In this document: positions 1-5,684 of the stretch, in pieces | Layout: the number at the start of each line of letters is the position of its first letter | How positions within the stretch are numbered: the first letter of the stretch is position 1 | Assembly (NCBI GenBank): GCA_003648395.1 | Contig: QMPB01000136.1 | Span: forward strand, 1 to 9,193 | Length of the DNA: 9,193 nucleotides | DNA from: Bacteroidota bacterium | GTDB taxonomy: Bacteria; Bacteroidota; Bacteroidia; Bacteroidales; UBA1556 | Reading direction: 5' to 3' | The notes under the pieces: model-generated | What the model was told of the DNA's origin: nothing | The model's input: the letters and a program-made list of their open reading frames with translations, nothing else | Database searches by the model: none | Program-made: the position numbers and the translations under genes

Positions 1-1677
1 AAGTTCAAGTTCAGAAATCATTTCTGGAGAATATGTCAGAATAGGCATAGCTGCATTAATGGCATTACGCTCATATATTGCACCATAAGATTCTGCAAGA
101 ATACAAGAATTCTTCAAAGCTTTAAAACAGTCAACCGCTTGCTGGCGAGAACTCCCTGCTCCAAAATTCTTCCCTGTGATAATGATATCATTATCTTGAG
201 TTTCTTTGGCATAATTCTCAAAACCTTCAAGATTATCGAAAGCATATTGCCCCATTTCGTTAATATCGGTAATCGCAAGATAACGGTTATGGAAAATCAT
301 ATCAGTATCAATATCATCTTTCATAATAAGCCAAGCTCTACCTTCAACAATTAAAGGTTTTTCAGAAGTACTATTAGATGTTTTATCTACATTCCCTTTC
401 AATTTCAATCCTTTATTCTCAAACTCAACAGGCACATCATTCTCTATCATTTCATCAGTGATATAGCCTGCAACTGCCGATAAAGCAACTGTAGCTGGAG
501 AAGCCAAATAAACTTCACCTTTTCCCTGCTTTCCTCTAAAATTTCTATTTCCTGTTGAGATAGTAATCTCCTCTGGCCCATTCTGTCCAACTTGACCTGC
601 GGCGCAACCAGCACAACCAGCATTAGAAACTAAAGCTCCAGCATCTTTAAATATCTTAATAATTCCTTCATCAAGACATTGTTGCCAAATTGCATCAGTA
701 GAAGGAACTATTTTGAGAACAACACCTTTAGCTACTTTATTATTTTTCAGAATTTCAGCAGCAATACGCATGTCTTCCATACGGCCGTTAGTACAACTTC
801 CAATGAAGGCTGAATCAATTTTTGTTCTCTTTACGCTTTCAAGAGTAGTATCATCGTGAGGATGACCTGGCATAGCCACCATTGGTACAAACTTACTCAT
901 ATCAACATCATAAGTCTCTGAGTAAACAGCATCCTCATCAGCAAAAATACGCTCTGCTTTTTTACCACTTAATTCTTCAAGATTGCGGTAAATTGCATCA
1001 TTTGGAGTAAAAAGAAGAATAATTGCTCCCATTTCAGTAGCCATTGAAGATATTGTAATTCTCTCGTCAAGAGTAAAATTATCAACATCATCGCCATAAA
1101 TTTCTACAGCTTTTCCAAGTAATTTATTTGCGCCAAATATATTTAGCAAGTTAAGCACAACATCTTTAGCCGCAACATTCTTTGGCTTTTTGCCATTTAA
1201 TATCAGCTTTACAGATTCAGGCACTTTAAACCACGCCTTACCTTTAGCCCATACAGCCGCAATATCTTGGTCTCCCATTCCCTGTCCAAAGGCACCAATT
1301 GCACCAGTAATATTGGCATGAGAATCGGTAGAAACAAAAGTACCACCTGGTTGCACCAAACCTCTTTCTATTGCTTGATGAGTACCAATACCTGTATCAA
1401 TATCAAAAACTTGAATATCATTTTCTCTTGCAAACATTCTGCAATAGTGCTGATTAGCAGCATATTTTTGGTCAGAACCACCAGGGTTAGTATCAAAAGT
1501 AAAGAATGTCTTTGAAGGATTTTCAAGACTCAATCCATTTGCAATTAAGTTCTTTACCACATTAGCACCACCAAAATCTCTTGCAACTCTTGCATCAATT
1601 CCAACATCAACTATTTCTCCAGGTCGTACTGAGTTTCCTTTGCTATGATTAGCAATAATTTTTTCTATTATATTCAT
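1..1677 (-). CDS. Single-chain aconitase/isopropylmalate dehydratase-family hydro-lyase, probable aconitate hydratase (C-terminus outside window)
   Basis: I read 559 codons from ATG at 1677 to the left edge without a stop; the end of the gene is missing. Residues 1-410 form the Fe-S catalytic part: TDSH at 117-120, GSCTNGR with Cys295, and NAGCAGC with Cys355 and Cys358, the three expected 4Fe-4S ligands. After a linker, residues from about 440 form the swivel (LeuD-like) domain, with DIDTDMI at 455-461, the substrate-loop region NRYLAI at 464-469 and GAGSSRQQA at 506-514. Large and small subunits are therefore fused, in the LeuC-then-LeuD order and much more compactly than classical ~750-900-residue aconitases. 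Family members dehydrate and rehydrate citrate, isopropylmalate or homocitrate. The nearby isocitrate dehydrogenase makes aconitase (citrate to isocitrate, cytoplasm) my preferred reading; isopropylmalate or homoaconitate activity cannot be excluded. The start fits a predicted promoter at 1725-1755 and has no Shine-Dalgarno. Confidence 0.88.
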   Translation of the reverse strand, partial: MNIIEKIIANHSKGNSVRPGEIVDVGIDARVARDFGGANVVKNLIANGLSLENPSKTFFTFDTNPGGSDQKYAANQHYCRMFARENDIQVFDIDTGIGTHQAIERGLVQPGGTFVSTDSHANITGAIGAFGQGMGDQDIAAVWAKGKAWFKVPESVKLILNGKKPKNVAAKDVVLNLLNIFGANKLLGKAVEIYGDDVDNFTLDERITISSMATEMGAIILLFTPNDAIYRNLEELSGKKAERIFADEDAVYSETYDVDMSKFVPMVAMPGHPHDDTTLESVKRTKIDSAFIGSCTNGRMEDMRIAAEILKNNKVAKGVVLKIVPSTDAIWQQCLDEGIIKIFKDAGALVSNAGCAGCAAGQVGQNGPEEITISTGNRNFRGKQGKGEVYLASPATVALSAVAGYITDEMIENDVPVEFENKGLKLKGNVDKTSNSTSEKPLIVEGRAWLIMKDDIDTDMIFHNRYLAITDINEMGQYAFDNLEGFENYAKETQDNDIIITGKNFGAGSSRQQAVDCFKALKNSCILAESYGAIYERNAINAAMPILTYSPEMISELEL

Positions 1678-1706
1678 AATTATTAGTTCATTATATTTAT
1701 ATCTCT

Positions 1707-1730
1707 CGCAAAGTCGCTAAGACGCAAAGC
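1707..1730. repeat. Three tandem 8-bp units (CGCWAAGN) in the aconitase upstream region
   Basis: On the plus strand the units are cgcaaagt (1707-1714), cgctaaga (1715-1722) and cgcaaagc (1723-1730). They make an island of higher GC in an otherwise very AT-rich gap. I recall very similar strings built from CGCAAAG/CGCTAAG scattered in intergenic regions of Bacteroidota and some other bacteria, but I cannot confirm this here. The element overlaps the predicted -7 box and would lie partly in the 5' leader. Confidence 0.7.
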
Positions 1731-1755
1731 TATTATTACAATATCCTTATGCAAT
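1725..1755 (-). promoter_or_regulatory. Predicted Bacteroidetes-type promoter of the aconitase-like gene
   Basis: On the minus strand a -7 box TAGCTTTG (1732-1725) matches the consensus TAnnTTTG exactly. It is preceded after exactly 19 bp by ATTG (1755-1752), which carries the TTG core of the -33 box. Transcription would start near 1718, giving a leader of about 40 nt. The -7 box overlaps the last unit of the 8-bp repeat at 1707-1730. The match is by eye and no start site has been measured. Confidence 0.5.
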
Positions 1756-1795
1756 CATATTAATTTGTTACTATTACCTTTTCAAATAATATAAG

Positions 1796-2473
1796 CTATT
1801 TTTTAAATCTTGAGTTCTCTGATAGAATATTCATTCGTTTAAATCCTGTTTTCCACAAAAAAATGATAAAAGGGACAAAAGCTAACATTCCCATTGGCTC
1901 ATTAGCCATAAGAATAAAGTCATAAGAACCGTGAAGAATTATTGGAAATATTATAGCAAAATAAAAGAATTTTACTTTATCCTTCTTGTTTGAACTAAAC
2001 TTTGAAAGAGAAAAATAGTACCCCATTGTTACTCCAAATAAAGCATGAGCCGGCACTGCCAATACACCTCTCATAAGTGCAATTTCATTTCCATAATTCA
2101 TTAAATACTTAATATTCTCAACTAGTGCAAAACCTAGGCTAATAAATACTGCATACACAATACCATCAAAGCGTTCGTTATAATCCTTACTTTTCCAAAT
2201 AATAAAAAGAAAAGCTATAAACTTAAATATTTCCTCTGAAAAAGCTGCAATACCAAAAGCATTGAAGAAGGCATCAGATTGAGAAGGAAGCTCCAAACTA
2301 AGTCTTATTTCTCCTAAGAAAGTCTCAACAAATATTACTGGAATAACAATAAACATTCCAGCAGCTAAAGCTTTTAAAAGTTGTTTTATTGGCTCTTTCT
2401 CATACTTATCGCGATAATAAATATAAAGCAAAATTATTGCTACCGGAGCAACTGCTGCTAAAAGAATATTCAT
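1796..2473 (-). CDS. PrsW-family intramembrane protease-like protein
   Basis: This 225-residue protein is mostly hydrophobic, with roughly seven or eight predicted membrane segments from residue 1 to about 207 and a short basic C-terminal tail. It shows the conserved PrsW/CAAX-protease-like motifs: EE at 80-81 followed by K84 in a membrane helix, FDG at 102-104, EN at 119-120, PAH with His143, and HGSYD with His181 and Asp185. These acidic and His residues are the presumed metal-linked or glutamic catalytic set of the family. The best known member, Bacillus PrsW, makes the first cut in the anti-sigma factor RsiW, but no sigma/anti-sigma pair lies in this window, so the substrate is unknown. 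The gene starts 34 bp after the HD-domain gene and is probably co-transcribed with it. A weak AAGG lies about 8 nt before the ATG. It ends in TAG at 1796. Confidence 0.87.
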   Translation of the reverse strand: MNILLAAVAPVAIILLYIYYRDKYEKEPIKQLLKALAAGMFIVIPVIFVETFLGEIRLSLELPSQSDAFFNAFGIAAFSEEIFKFIAFLFIIWKSKDYNERFDGIVYAVFISLGFALVENIKYLMNYGNEIALMRGVLAVPAHALFGVTMGYYFSLSKFSSNKKDKVKFFYFAIIFPIILHGSYDFILMANEPMGMLAFVPFIIFLWKTGFKRMNILSENSRFKK

Positions 2474-2507
2474 CTATATACCTTATTAATTTTCTATTCT
2501 TCTTTAA

Positions 2508-3062
2508 TTAAACTTTTAATCTTTCCTTAAATGGTAAGAATGTCATAAAGTCGGCATGGTGAACAACATAGGCTTCTGTACTACGTTTAATCATATTTCC
2601 TTCGCCAGCATGGGCAGCAATAATATGACAAACAGGTGCAGGCACTCCACATTGTTCAGCAATACTCAATCCGCTAAAAGGATGGCGTACATACTTACCA
2701 TAATTTCCTTGAATGGCTTTTCCATTCTCATCAAATTCATACTCCAACAGCTTACCTACATCACAAAGAATAGCTCCAGCAATAAGAACATCCATATCAC
2801 AAGTTAATTCACCATGATACATTTCGTTTATTTTTTGACCTGCATCACGAGCAATATGTACTACACTGCGTTTATGATCCATAAAAGTCACTTTCAAATC
2901 GGGACCAACTAATAAAGTAAACGGTATTTTATTCAAATCCTCTGCTGTCAATACACTTCTTTCAAGAGCCAATGTCCAAGTATCAGCTGTTTGCTTTCGC
3001 AAAGTTTCATTTTTTATCCAAGAAAGTTCTTCTTCCCAGAGGGATAATACTTCGTTTGTCAT
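2508..3062 (-). CDS. HD-domain protein (putative phosphohydrolase) with Cys in place of the signature His
   Basis: The 184-residue soluble protein has an HD-fold layout: a first His in DHKRSVVH (His63 or His69), the signature region AGAILCDVGKLLEYE (about 95-109), His127 in VRHPFSG, His151 in AAHAGEG, and a last Asp171 in HHADF. HD proteins use these residues to bind one or two metals and usually hydrolyse phosphate esters of nucleotides or signalling molecules; the substrate here is unknown. Where the family normally has His-Asp, this protein has Cys100-Asp101, while the following VGK and the downstream metal ligands are kept. The N-terminal 45 residues are a helical extension of unclear role. 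The PrsW-family gene follows after 34 bp, suggesting a two-gene operon. I found no convincing promoter in the 166 bp upstream, so read-through from the dehydrogenase gene is possible. Confidence 0.85.
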   Translation of the reverse strand: MTNEVLSLWEEELSWIKNETLRKQTADTWTLALERSVLTAEDLNKIPFTLLVGPDLKVTFMDHKRSVVHIARDAGQKINEMYHGELTCDMDVLIAGAILCDVGKLLEYEFDENGKAIQGNYGKYVRHPFSGLSIAEQCGVPAPVCHIIAAHAGEGNMIKRSTEAYVVHHADFMTFLPFKERLKV

Positions 3063-3108
3063 AATTTCAAATATTTATTATTTATTTAGGATAAAGGAAA
3101 CAGGATTA

Positions 3109-3200
3109 GGAAAAGGATAAAGGACATACTATATTATTTCACTTCTAGTCTTCTTATCAACACTCATAACTATCTATTTATTATTCCTTTCTCCTTTTCC
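3109..3200. repeat. Long-range inverted repeat between purine and pyrimidine tracts
   Basis: The 16 bases at 3109-3124 (ggaaaaggataaagga) are complementary, with one mismatch, to 3185-3200 (tcctttctccttttcc). The arms are about 60 bp apart. In the minus-strand transcript the purine arm comes first, so an RNA hairpin with a large loop could form between the dehydrogenase and HD-domain genes. No U-run follows the second arm, so it is not a typical intrinsic terminator. Confidence 0.6.
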
Positions 3201-3228
3201 TTTCTCCCTTTTCCTTTCTCCCTTCTCC
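3181..3228. repeat. 14-bp homopyrimidine/homopurine tandem repeat directly after the isocitrate dehydrogenase gene
   Basis: On the plus strand ttttcctttctccc occurs exactly at 3195-3208 and 3209-3222. A diverged copy, ttattcctttctcc, lies at 3181-3194 and a partial ttctcc at 3223-3228. The tract abuts the stop codon of the dehydrogenase gene at 3229. In that transcript it reads as an almost pure purine stretch. Confidence 0.85.
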
Positions 3229-4422
3229 TTACAGTTTCGCAATAATTGCTTCCGCCATCTCCACAGTACTTGCGGCACCTTTGTTTATTACATCAGGGCG
3301 TCCACTCATTTTCATCATATCGTAAGTACGAACTTTTCCTTCACTAATAACATCAGCAACGGCTTTCCTAATTTTAGTTGCTATTTCTTTTTCATTAATA
3401 TAATCAAGCATCATGCAAGCAGACTCAATCATTGCAATTGGGTTTACAATACTTACTTCATAATCGGCATACTTTGGAGCAGAACCATGAGTTGGCTCAA
3501 AAACAGCTACACCATTCTCTCCAATCTGAGCAGAGCAAGCAAAGCCTAAACCACCTATTAAACCTGCGAAACCATCACTTATAATGTCTCCAAACATATT
3601 TCCAGCTACTATTACACCATAATTTTCAGGATTCTTAGTTAGCCACATCATCTGAGCATCAATATTAGTGTTCCATAGCTCAATATTAGGGTAATCATCT
3701 TTTTGCATTTTAAGAGCCATTTTATACATCATTCCTGAAGTCTCACGAATAACATTAGGCTTTTCACAAAGAGTTACAGAATTATAACCATACTCTTTAG
3801 CATGATTAAATGCAGCTCTAAGTATTCTTTCTGTAGATCTCTTACTAAAAATACGAGTAGAAATAGAAACCTCTTCTTTGGGAACATTACCAAAGTTCTT
3901 TTTAAATTTTGTGTGAGTCATAAAAGCATCATAAACCTGTTTATCAGGATCAGTCCACTCAACACCACCATAAAGTCCCTCAGTATTCTGACGAAAGATT
4001 ACAGCATCTACATTTGGCTCTTCAATATCTCCATTGGCTCCTCTTCTTATAAAATTAAGAGGATTTCCTAAATATGATTTAGTAGGTCTAGTACAAATAT
4101 CAAGGTTAAAGTGCTGGCGCAAATTAACAATTGGACTAGAATAAATCAACCCTTTTTCTTTGAACTCAGTAGCTAACTCTTCAAAAGCTTCATCTTTTGG
4201 TTTAGATGTAATCGCACCAAAAAGAGCAATTTTATACTTCTCCAATAAATCAATTGTACGTTGAGGAAGTGGATTACCTTCTTTTCTCCAAAACTCCCAA
4301 CCAATATCACCTTCTACATAATCAGCCTCAAAGCCTGCTGCATCAAGTACTCTAATCGTCTCATCTAATACAACTTTCCCAATACCATCGCCTGGCATAG
4401 TAACAATAGTTCTCTTTTCCAT
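3229..4422 (-). CDS. icd: Isocitrate dehydrogenase, probably NADP-dependent
   Basis: The 397-residue protein is a member of the isocitrate/isopropylmalate dehydrogenase family (beta-decarboxylating, Mg2+-dependent, cytoplasmic). The N-terminal MPGDGIGK (9-16) and the family signature NMFGDIISDG (275-284) are present. Substrate residues Arg102, Arg112 and Arg144, Tyr151 in NTEGLYGG, Lys221, and metal ligands Asp255, Asp279 and Asp283 align by eye with the E. coli Icd set. The cofactor loop reads HGSAPKYA, with Lys317-Tyr318 matching E. coli Lys344-Tyr345; Tyr367 and Lys371 sit where E. coli has Tyr391 and Arg395. NAD enzymes usually have Asp-Ile or similar there, so NADP is the likely cofactor. 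Ser96 aligns with the E. coli phosphorylated Ser113, but the neighbouring Asn115 is Ile98. With the nearby aconitase-like gene it would convert isocitrate to 2-oxoglutarate. A separate promoter is predicted at 4465-4495. Confidence 0.9.
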   Translation of the reverse strand: MEKRTIVTMPGDGIGKVVLDETIRVLDAAGFEADYVEGDIGWEFWRKEGNPLPQRTIDLLEKYKIALFGAITSKPKDEAFEELATEFKEKGLIYSSPIVNLRQHFNLDICTRPTKSYLGNPLNFIRRGANGDIEEPNVDAVIFRQNTEGLYGGVEWTDPDKQVYDAFMTHTKFKKNFGNVPKEEVSISTRIFSKRSTERILRAAFNHAKEYGYNSVTLCEKPNVIRETSGMMYKMALKMQKDDYPNIELWNTNIDAQMMWLTKNPENYGVIVAGNMFGDIISDGFAGLIGGLGFACSAQIGENGVAVFEPTHGSAPKYADYEVSIVNPIAMIESACMMLDYINEKEIATKIRKAVADVISEGKVRTYDMMKMSGRPDVINKGAASTVEMAEAIIAKL

Positions 4423-4464
4423 ATCTATAATTATTATTTGTTATTTCAATTGTTAAATATTGTT

Positions 4465-4495
4465 CAAAAATAACAATCTATTGTTATTTATCAAA
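4465..4495 (-). promoter_or_regulatory. Predicted Bacteroidetes-type promoter of the isocitrate dehydrogenase gene
   Basis: On the minus strand TTTG (4495-4492) is followed after exactly 19 bp by TATTTTTG (4472-4465), a full match to the TTTG / TAnnTTTG consensus at the preferred spacing. The predicted start near 4458 leaves a leader of about 36 nt, which is A/T-rich and lacks a Shine-Dalgarno. The spacer is occupied by an inverted repeat (4468-4489). Confidence 0.6.
4468..4489. promoter_or_regulatory. Possible operator: 9-bp inverted repeat within the icd promoter spacer
   Basis: aaataacaa (4468-4476) and ttgttattt (4481-4489) are perfect inverted arms around a 4-base centre, tcta. The palindrome begins inside the -7 box and fills most of the spacer up to the -33 box, the position expected for a dimeric repressor or a MerR-like regulator. 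The regulator is not identifiable from this window. AT-rich DNA makes chance palindromes more common. Confidence 0.4.
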
Positions 4496-4564
4496 TAATA
4501 ATTTTCATGTTTTATCTACATATAATTCTTATCAATTATCACTACTTAATGTATGCAAGAAAGT

Positions 4565-4614
4565 TCAAAAAAAATAAAAACAAAAAAACCACCATACTTT
4601 AGTAGTAGGTGGTT
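4565..4614 (-). terminator. Intrinsic terminator of the greA-HIT operon
   Basis: Arms aaccacc (4587-4593) and ggtggtt (4608-4614) pair perfectly. The stem extends inward through TACT/AGTA with one bulged A and a short loop. On the minus strand the hairpin is followed by a T-rich run (4588 down to about 4566). It begins 21 bp after the HIT stop codon. The GC-rich stem stands out in the AT-rich gap. Confidence 0.9.
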
Positions 4615-4635
4615 CCAATTATACTTTACAGTTTC

Positions 4636-5037
4636 CTATAAATTAATAAACTCTTGAGAAATTCTTTCAGAGATAAATTTAAACTCATCATCACTAAACT
4701 TTAGTTTTTCTCTTTTAAAATCCATGTCATAAATGGTATTAATTGGGATAACATGAATATGGGTATGAGGCACTTCAAGTCCTATTACAGTGAGACCTAT
4801 TCTTTTACACTCCACTACTTTTTCAACAGCTTTAGCAACTTTTTTAGCAAAATTCCATAAATCGGCATGCAATTCATCATCTAAGTTAAGTATATAATCG
4901 ACTTCCTTCTTAGGTATTACAAGTGTATGTCCTTTTGCTAGCGGATTAATATCTAAAAAGGCAAAAAACCTATCGTCTTCTGCAATTTTATATGATGGAA
5001 TTTCTCCATTAACTATTTTGGTAAAAATACTACTCAT
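4636..5037 (-). CDS. HIT-family protein (histidine-triad nucleotide-binding/hydrolase)
   Basis: At 133 residues this has the size of small Hint-type HIT proteins, which act on nucleoside phosphoramidates and related adenosine nucleotides. The histidine triad HTHIHV is at 91-96 (His91, His93, His95) followed by IPI. The N-terminal half has the usual IFTKIVNGEIPSYKIAED start (4-21), FLDINPLAKGHTLVIPK (27-43) with the conserved Gly-His, and an alpha-helical segment around 55-75. No signal peptide is present, so it is cytoplasmic. Its ATG overlaps the greA stop codon by one base (TAATG), which implies translational coupling and co-transcription with greA. A strong terminator follows. The physiological substrate of bacterial HIT proteins is not clear, and the pairing with greA does not settle it. 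Confidence 0.93.
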   Translation of the reverse strand: MSSIFTKIVNGEIPSYKIAEDDRFFAFLDINPLAKGHTLVIPKKEVDYILNLDDELHADLWNFAKKVAKAVEKVVECKRIGLTVIGLEVPHTHIHVIPINTIYDMDFKREKLKFSDDEFKFISERISQEFINL

Positions 5038-5510
5038 TATCTTTCTATTTTAACAATATCAAATTTTAAAAGTCCAGCTGGAACTTTAATTTCAGCAGTA
5101 TCACCTACTTCTTTTCTCAACAAACCTTTTGCTATTGGAGAATTAACAGATATCTTTCCTTTTTTAAGATCCGCTTCTTTTTCAGGAACAATAGTATAAA
5201 TCATTTCCTTCTTATTAGCTTGATTACGAATAGTCACTTTAGAAAGTAATAAAACTTTACTAGCATCTATCTTAGTTTCATCAATAAGGCGAGCATTCCT
5301 AACAATTTCTCCCAATTTAGAAATCTTAAGCTCTAATAAACCTTGAGCCTCCTTAGCAGCATCATATTCTGCATTTTCAGACAAATCTCCTTTATCTCTT
5401 GCTTCTCCAATTTGATTGGAAATATATGGACGCTGAACAGTAGTTAATTCTAATAACTCATCCTTAATTCTTTGTAGTCCCTCTTCTGAGAAATATTGTA
5501 CTTCAGCCAT
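5037..5510 (-). CDS. greA: Transcription elongation factor GreA
   Basis: The 157-residue length and motifs match GreA. The N-terminal coiled coil (about 8-75) carries the tip motif GDLSENAEYDAAKE at 41-54, whose Asp42 and Glu45 correspond to the acidic residues that place Mg2+ in the RNA polymerase active site. The C-terminal FKBP-like domain contains ISVNSPIAKGLLRKEVGD at 120-137. GreA enters the polymerase secondary channel and stimulates cleavage of backtracked RNA, rescuing stalled complexes. The start at 5510 gives the normal N-terminus and lies in an A/T-only leader without Shine-Dalgarno. The stop overlaps the start of the HIT gene by one base. I could not find a full consensus promoter in the 174-bp gap upstream. 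Confidence 0.97.
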   Translation of the reverse strand: MAEVQYFSEEGLQRIKDELLELTTVQRPYISNQIGEARDKGDLSENAEYDAAKEAQGLLELKISKLGEIVRNARLIDETKIDASKVLLLSKVTIRNQANKKEMIYTIVPEKEADLKKGKISVNSPIAKGLLRKEVGDTAEIKVPAGLLKFDIVKIER

Positions 5511-5600
5511 AATATGTAATTATTTATTTTTTAAAAAAAATTATATATACACTATAGTAATAGTGAATACATTGTAGTTAAAAACTAGTATTGGTATATA

Positions 5601-5640
5601 TAATAAATCAGAAGTTCAAAAAAAAACTTCTGATTTATTA
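5601..5640 (-). terminator. Perfect 16-bp inverted repeat, probable terminator of the PorV-like gene
   Basis: The arms taataaatcagaagtt (5601-5616) and aacttctgatttatta (5625-5640) are exactly complementary around an 8-base A-rich loop. The hairpin begins 45 bp after the stop codon of the barrel gene and lies 90 bp before greA. The stem is AT-rich and no clean U-run follows on the minus strand, only a TA-rich stretch, so termination is likely but not certain. Alternatives are an mRNA 3'-end stabiliser or a palindromic protein-binding site. Confidence 0.6.
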
Positions 5641-5684
5641 GCTGCAAAAATAGTGAAATAAAATTTGCGTACTATAAGATTATT

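Noticed and set aside
1267..1515. Plus-strand open frames within the aconitase-like, icd, HD-domain and secreted-protein genes
   Set aside because: They lie wholly opposite well-supported genes, show no family resemblance and have no initiation signals.
1683..1691. Two-codon upstream ORF (ATG AAC TAA) just before the aconitase start
   Set aside because: Too short to support as a leader peptide; AT-rich leaders yield such strings often, and no attenuator structure follows.
3063..3072. AATATTTG before the HD-domain gene as a promoter -7 box
   Set aside because: First base mismatches the consensus, no -33 box is present at the right spacing, and transcription would start at or inside the coding region.
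4561..4574. Shared string aagttcaaaaaaaa near both hairpins (4561 and 5612)
   Set aside because: Mostly an A-run with a short common flank; not enough to claim a repeat family.
5550..5565. Small inverted repeat CACTAT-AGTA-ATAGTG in the greA leader
   Set aside because: Arms of only 6 bp in AT-rich sequence are expected by chance, and no function is suggested by position.
5645..5652. TATTTTTG on the minus strand as a greA promoter -7 box
   Set aside because: No TTG/TTTG lies 19-21 bp upstream, and a transcript from here would begin with the 16-bp hairpin, so it is probably chance in AT-rich DNA.
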